The position numbers were made by a program, and so were the translations under genes. Positions 60,937-64,000 of a DNA stretch of 64,000 nucleotides are shown in pieces; position 1 is the first letter of the stretch; every line of letters begins with the position of its first letter. The notes under the pieces were generated by a model. The model searched no databases and was not told where the DNA came from. It saw only the letters and a list, made by a program, of their open reading frames with translations. The stretch comes from Aquabacterium commune (GTDB lineage: Bacteria > Pseudomonadota > Gammaproteobacteria > Burkholderiales > Burkholderiaceae_C): assembly GCF_004362855.1 (NCBI RefSeq), contig NZ_SNXW01000003.1, positions 310,001 through 374,000 of the forward strand. The letters are read 5' to 3'.

Positions 60937-62373
60937 TCAAACCTCGCATTTTAGCGCCGCCGCTGGCTCGGCGTCGAGCCGATGCCAACTCATCGCCCAT
61001 TGGGGCATGCCCGGGGGCGCCCAGCAGCGGGCGTCCAGGCCCAGTCCGGGCACGAACAGCAGCCGATCACCCGCCCAGAACAAGGGCGCACCGCGCTCCC
61101 AGGCCGGCACACCCAGCATCTGGAACTGTTTTTTCAACGCGCGAGGTGGGCGGCCGGGCCCTGCTTGGAAGCGCTCGCCACCGGTGCGCGACGCCACGGT
61201 CATGTCCAGCAGGTGCTCGGGTGCCACGCCGCCTTGGGTGCAGGGCAGCACACGCAGCATGCCGCCCCACGCGGGCAAGGGCCAGTCGCCAGGTGCGTCG
61301 ATGCAGACAGGCTGCGCCGCGGCGGCAACGCCCTCGCCCTCACCCTCGCCTTCCCGTCGAGCCGGCTGCGCAGCAGGCGCCCATCGCAATCGACCCCGGT
61401 AGAGGCCCAAGCCGAGTGCTGGCCACACGCCACACGCATCCTCCAGCTTGGGCGCATGGGCCAGCATGCGCGGCAACTCGTCGGCCAGCCGCAGCGTCCA
61501 CTGGGCCGACAAAGCCTGGCCGCTGACCGAAGCGAACCAATGCCGCAAGGACTCTCGCCGCTCGGCCGGCGTCCAGCGCGCCCACAGGCCCACGTTCATC
61601 GCAGCCACGTCATCGGGCGCCTGCAGCACCGCCAGCGCCTGGGACTGCCAACTGCGCAGGGGTACCAGGGCGTCTGCCAACCGGGCCGCCGACGCCGCCA
61701 GCGCCACCTCGGCCTGCGGGAAAGCTGCCTGCAAAGCGGGCCACACCGCCAAGCGCAAGCGGTTGCGGGCGAAGCGCAGGTCGCTGTTGCTCTCGTCGTC
61801 AATGTGGCTCAGGCCATGCGCCGCCACGTAGGCCTCGATCGCCTCGCGCGGGTGGTCCAGCCAGGGGCGCACCCAGCGCACGCCATTGCGCCAATCGTCT
61901 TGGGGCATCGCGGCCAGGCCGGCCAAGCCGCCGCCACGCAGGGCTTGCAGCAGCAGGGTCTCCGCCTGGTCACGGCGGTGGTGGGCCAGCAAAAGCATGT
62001 CGGCACCGGCCTCGACGGCCATCTCGTGCAGGGCCTGGTGGCGCAGCGCGCGGGCCTCGGCCTCCACGCCCTGCCCCGCATCGGCTGCCAAGCGGACATG
62101 GCGCGCCACCAGGCGCACAGGCAGGCCATCGGCGGCCCAGGCGTCGCAGGCGGCCTGCGCATGGGCCAGCCAGGCATCGGCATGCGGGCTCAGGCCGTGG
62201 TGGACGTGCAGGGCCACGACGCACAGGGCCCCGCCCCCGAGCGGCGCAACGCCGGCATGGCCTGGCGGGTTGGCCAGCATCTCGCGGTTTGCCTCGCGTG
62301 CCGCACACGCCGCGGCGTGCAGCAAGGCGGTGGAGTCACGCCCGCCGCTGTAGGCCACGGCCACGCAAGGCAT
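60937..62373 (-). CDS. tilS: tRNA(Ile)-lysidine synthase TilS
   Basis: TilS modifies C34 of the AUA-decoding tRNA-Ile to lysidine. The 478-residue protein has the PP-loop SGGRDSTALLHA at residues 9-20, LHVHHGLSPHADAW and AHHRRDQAETLLL in the N-terminal catalytic domain, and TilS-type substrate-binding C-terminal domains (MTVASRTGGERFQAG, ALKKQFQMLGVPAWER). A short run of GEGEGEG in the middle of the C-terminal half reflects a low-complexity DNA tract. It starts 10 bases after the accA stop. Confidence 0.93.
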   Translation of the reverse strand: MPCVAVAYSGGRDSTALLHAAACAAREANREMLANPPGHAGVAPLGGGALCVVALHVHHGLSPHADAWLAHAQAACDAWAADGLPVRLVARHVRLAADAGQGVEAEARALRHQALHEMAVEAGADMLLLAHHRRDQAETLLLQALRGGGLAGLAAMPQDDWRNGVRWVRPWLDHPREAIEAYVAAHGLSHIDDESNSDLRFARNRLRLAVWPALQAAFPQAEVALAASAARLADALVPLRSWQSQALAVLQAPDDVAAMNVGLWARWTPAERRESLRHWFASVSGQALSAQWTLRLADELPRMLAHAPKLEDACGVWPALGLGLYRGRLRWAPAAQPARREGEGEGEGVAAAAQPVCIDAPGDWPLPAWGGMLRVLPCTQGGVAPEHLLDMTVASRTGGERFQAGPGRPPRALKKQFQMLGVPAWERGAPLFWAGDRLLFVPGLGLDARCWAPPGMPQWAMSWHRLDAEPAAALKCEV

Positions 62374-62383
62374 GGGCGGCCGC

Positions 62384-63355
62384 TCAGTGCTCGGTCGTGT
62401 CGTTGAAGCGGCCCATGGCCTGCAGGCGCTCGTAGCGTTGCTGCAGCAGGTCTTTGACCTTGATGTCGCTGACCTGGCGCACGGCGTCCGTCAGGCCGCG
62501 CTTGAGGTTGGCAGCCGCTTGCTTGTGGTCGCGGTGTGCGCCACCGACGGGCTCGGAGATGATCTTGTCGATCAGGCCCAGGGCCTTGAGGCGGTGGGCC
62601 GTGATGCCAAGGGCTTCGGCCGCATCGGAGGCCTTGTCCGAGGTCTTCCACAGGATGGAGGCACAGCCTTCCGGCGAGATCACCGAATACACCGAGTACT
62701 GCATCATCAGGACCTGGTCGGCCACGCTGATGGCCAGCGCACCGCCCGAGCCGCCCTCGCCAATGATGGTGGTGATGATGGGCACTTCCAGCTTGGCCAT
62801 CTCGAAGATGTTGCGGCCAATGGCCTCGGACTGGTTGCGCTCTTCGGCACCGATGCCGGGGTAGGCGCCCGGGGTGTCCACGAAGGTGAAAACGGGCAAG
62901 CTGAACTTCTGCGCGGTTTCCATCAGGCGCAGGGCCTTGCGGTAGCCCTCGGGGCGCGACATGCCGAAGTTGCGGGCGGCGCGCTCCTTGGTGTCGCGGC
63001 CCTTCTGGTGGCCCAGGACCATGCAGGGCATGCCGTTGAAGCGCGCCAGGCCACCGACGATGGAGAGGTCGTCGGCGAAATGGCGGTCACCGTGCATTTC
63101 CTGGAAATCGGTGAACAGCTCGTTGACGTAGTCCAGCGTGTAGGGGCGCTGCGGGTGGCGCGCGATCTGCGTGACCTGCCACGGCGACAGCGTGGCATAG
63201 ATGTCTTTGGTCAGCTGCTGGCTCTTCTTGCTCAGCCGGTCGATCTCTTCGGAGATGTCCACCGCCGATTCGCTCTGCACATAGCGCAGTTCTTCGATCT
63301 TGGATTCGAGCTCCGCGATGGGCTGCTCGAATTCGAGGAAGTGTCGTTTGCTCAT
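62384..63355 (-). CDS. accA: acetyl-CoA carboxylase carboxyltransferase subunit alpha
   Basis: AccA and AccD form the carboxyltransferase that makes malonyl-CoA, the first committed step in fatty-acid synthesis and also the extender unit used by the PKS module in this window. The 323-residue protein begins [19 protein letters not shown] and contains [30 protein letters not shown] (in part) and [10 protein letters not shown], all diagnostic. AAAGGA precedes the ATG. It follows the glycosylase gene by 72 bases. Confidence 0.97.
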   Translation of the reverse strand: MSKRHFLEFEQPIAELESKIEELRYVQSESAVDISEEIDRLSKKSQQLTKDIYATLSPWQVTQIARHPQRPYTLDYVNELFTDFQEMHGDRHFADDLSIVGGLARFNGMPCMVLGHQKGRDTKERAARNFGMSRPEGYRKALRLMETAQKFSLPVFTFVDTPGAYPGIGAEERNQSEAIGRNIFEMAKLEVPIITTIIGEGGSGGALAISVADQVLMMQYSVYSVISPEGCASILWKTSDKASDAAEALGITAHRLKALGLIDKIISEPVGGAHRDHKQAAANLKRGLTDAVRQVSDIKVKDLLQQRYERLQAMGRFNDTTEH

Positions 63356-63427
63356 GGCTGGTTTCCTTTGTGTCAGCGTGGCCGCCAGGCGCTTCAGGCT
63401 CGTGACCTGCGCCTGGCCATCGAGAAA

Positions 63428-64000
63428 TCAATAGGCCACGGGAAGGGGGTCGAGGCTGCGCCACAGGTACCAGGTGCCCACCGTTCGGAAGGGCGACCAG
63501 GCTTCGGCCACGTCGCGCGCCTCGGCACGCGAGACGGGCTCACCGCTGAAATAGCTCTGGCTGATGCCTTTGATGAGGCCGAGGTCGTCGAGCGGCAGCA
63601 CGTTGGGCCGCATCAGGTGAAAGATGAGGAACATCTCGGCCGTCCAGCGACCGATGCCGCGGATGTCCACCAGTTCGTCGATGATGGCTTCGTCTTCCCA
63701 AGCCTGCCACTGCGCCACGTGGACGCGCTCTTCGGCGAAATGGCGGGCCAGGTCGAGCATGTACTCGACCTTTCGCGCAGACAAGCCCGCCTGGCGAAGT
63801 TGCTCAGGCGTTTTGGTCAGGAGTTCGGTGGCGCTCAGCGGGCCGCGGTCACTGCCAGGGCTGCTGCCCTCGACACCTGGCAGGCCCAGCACGGCCAGCA
63901 GGCGCTCCCAGACCGACTGCGCCGACTTGACCGAGATTTGCTGGCCCACGATGGAGCGCGCCAGGGTGGTGAAGGCGTCACCCCGACTTTCCAGGCGCGC
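63428..64000 (-). CDS. DNA-3-methyladenine glycosylase II-like protein (HhH-GPD family), partial at window edge
   Basis: The visible 190 residues contain ARSIVGQQISVKSA, LSARKVEYMLDLARHF and the helix-hairpin-helix DIRGIGRWTAEMFLIF, followed by the catalytic Asp in LPLDDLGL, all as in AlkA/MAG-type base-excision glycosylases. The frame stays open through GTG at 63949 to the right edge, so the true start and N-terminal part are outside the window. It probably excises alkylated purines. It is upstream of accA on the same strand. Confidence 0.88.
   Translation of the reverse strand, partial: ARLESRGDAFTTLARSIVGQQISVKSAQSVWERLLAVLGLPGVEGSSPGSDRGPLSATELLTKTPEQLRQAGLSARKVEYMLDLARHFAEERVHVAQWQAWEDEAIIDELVDIRGIGRWTAEMFLIFHLMRPNVLPLDDLGLIKGISQSYFSGEPVSRAEARDVAEAWSPFRTVGTWYLWRSLDPLPVAY

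Overview
This window looks like chromosomal DNA from a GC-rich betaproteobacterium of the order Burkholderiales, probably Comamonadaceae or the neighbouring Aquabacterium/Ideonella/Leptothrix group. The placement is inferred from the housekeeping genes and their order (rimP-nusA-infB-rbfA-truB-typA; an accA-tilS-lysC block next to tRNA-Ser; ubiH-family gene next to dsbC) and from the uniformly high G+C. No search was run. I see no phage genes, insertion sequences or CRISPR arrays.

Layout. 1-6.4 kb: the end of a tetrapyrrole-methylase-like methyltransferase, a DUF3429 membrane protein, an M61 peptidase overlapping a DUF3108 protein, then dsbC and a UbiH-family hydroxylase on the minus strand. 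6.6-6.9 kb: a non-coding array of degenerate repeats of about 21 bp. 7-14.7 kb: ychF, cheW, an FtsX-type permease, a DODA-type dioxygenase, an adenosine/adenine deaminase and dusA.

14.7-35.1 kb is the most notable part: a compact biosynthetic cluster built on one 4,953-residue hybrid NRPS/PKS protein. I read its order as A-T-KS-AT-ACP-AMT-C-A-T-C-T-C-A-T. The first A domain reads as proline-specific and the other two as glycine-specific. The polyketide module carries an aminotransferase and no ketoreductase, so it should give a beta-amino acid built on a proline starter. One module (C-T) has no A domain and the protein has no thioesterase. Two overlapping alpha/beta-hydrolase-fold genes follow, with Arg and Cys in place of the usual nucleophilic Ser, then a JmjC/cupin-type oxygenase. 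An SGNH hydrolase, a TIGR04325-type methyltransferase and a 4'-phosphopantetheinyl transferase complete the cluster. I recognise no known product with this architecture.

35.1-46.2 kb: a HIBCH-type hydrolase, then typA, truB, rbfA, infB, nusA and rimP on the minus strand, and fabI divergent from rimP. 46.2-49.4 kb: a GlxA-type AraC regulator divergent from two glutathione-transferase-like genes and a DUF4404 protein. 49.5-56.1 kb: an LD-carboxypeptidase followed by a yejABEF ABC transporter, a set that suggests uptake and recycling of cell-wall peptides. 56.4-59.3 kb: an M14 carboxypeptidase and an alpha/beta hydrolase, whose 3' end overlaps rdgC on the opposite strand. 59.3-64 kb: tRNA-Ser(GCU), lysC, tilS, accA and the start-less part of an AlkA-type DNA glycosylase cut by the right edge.
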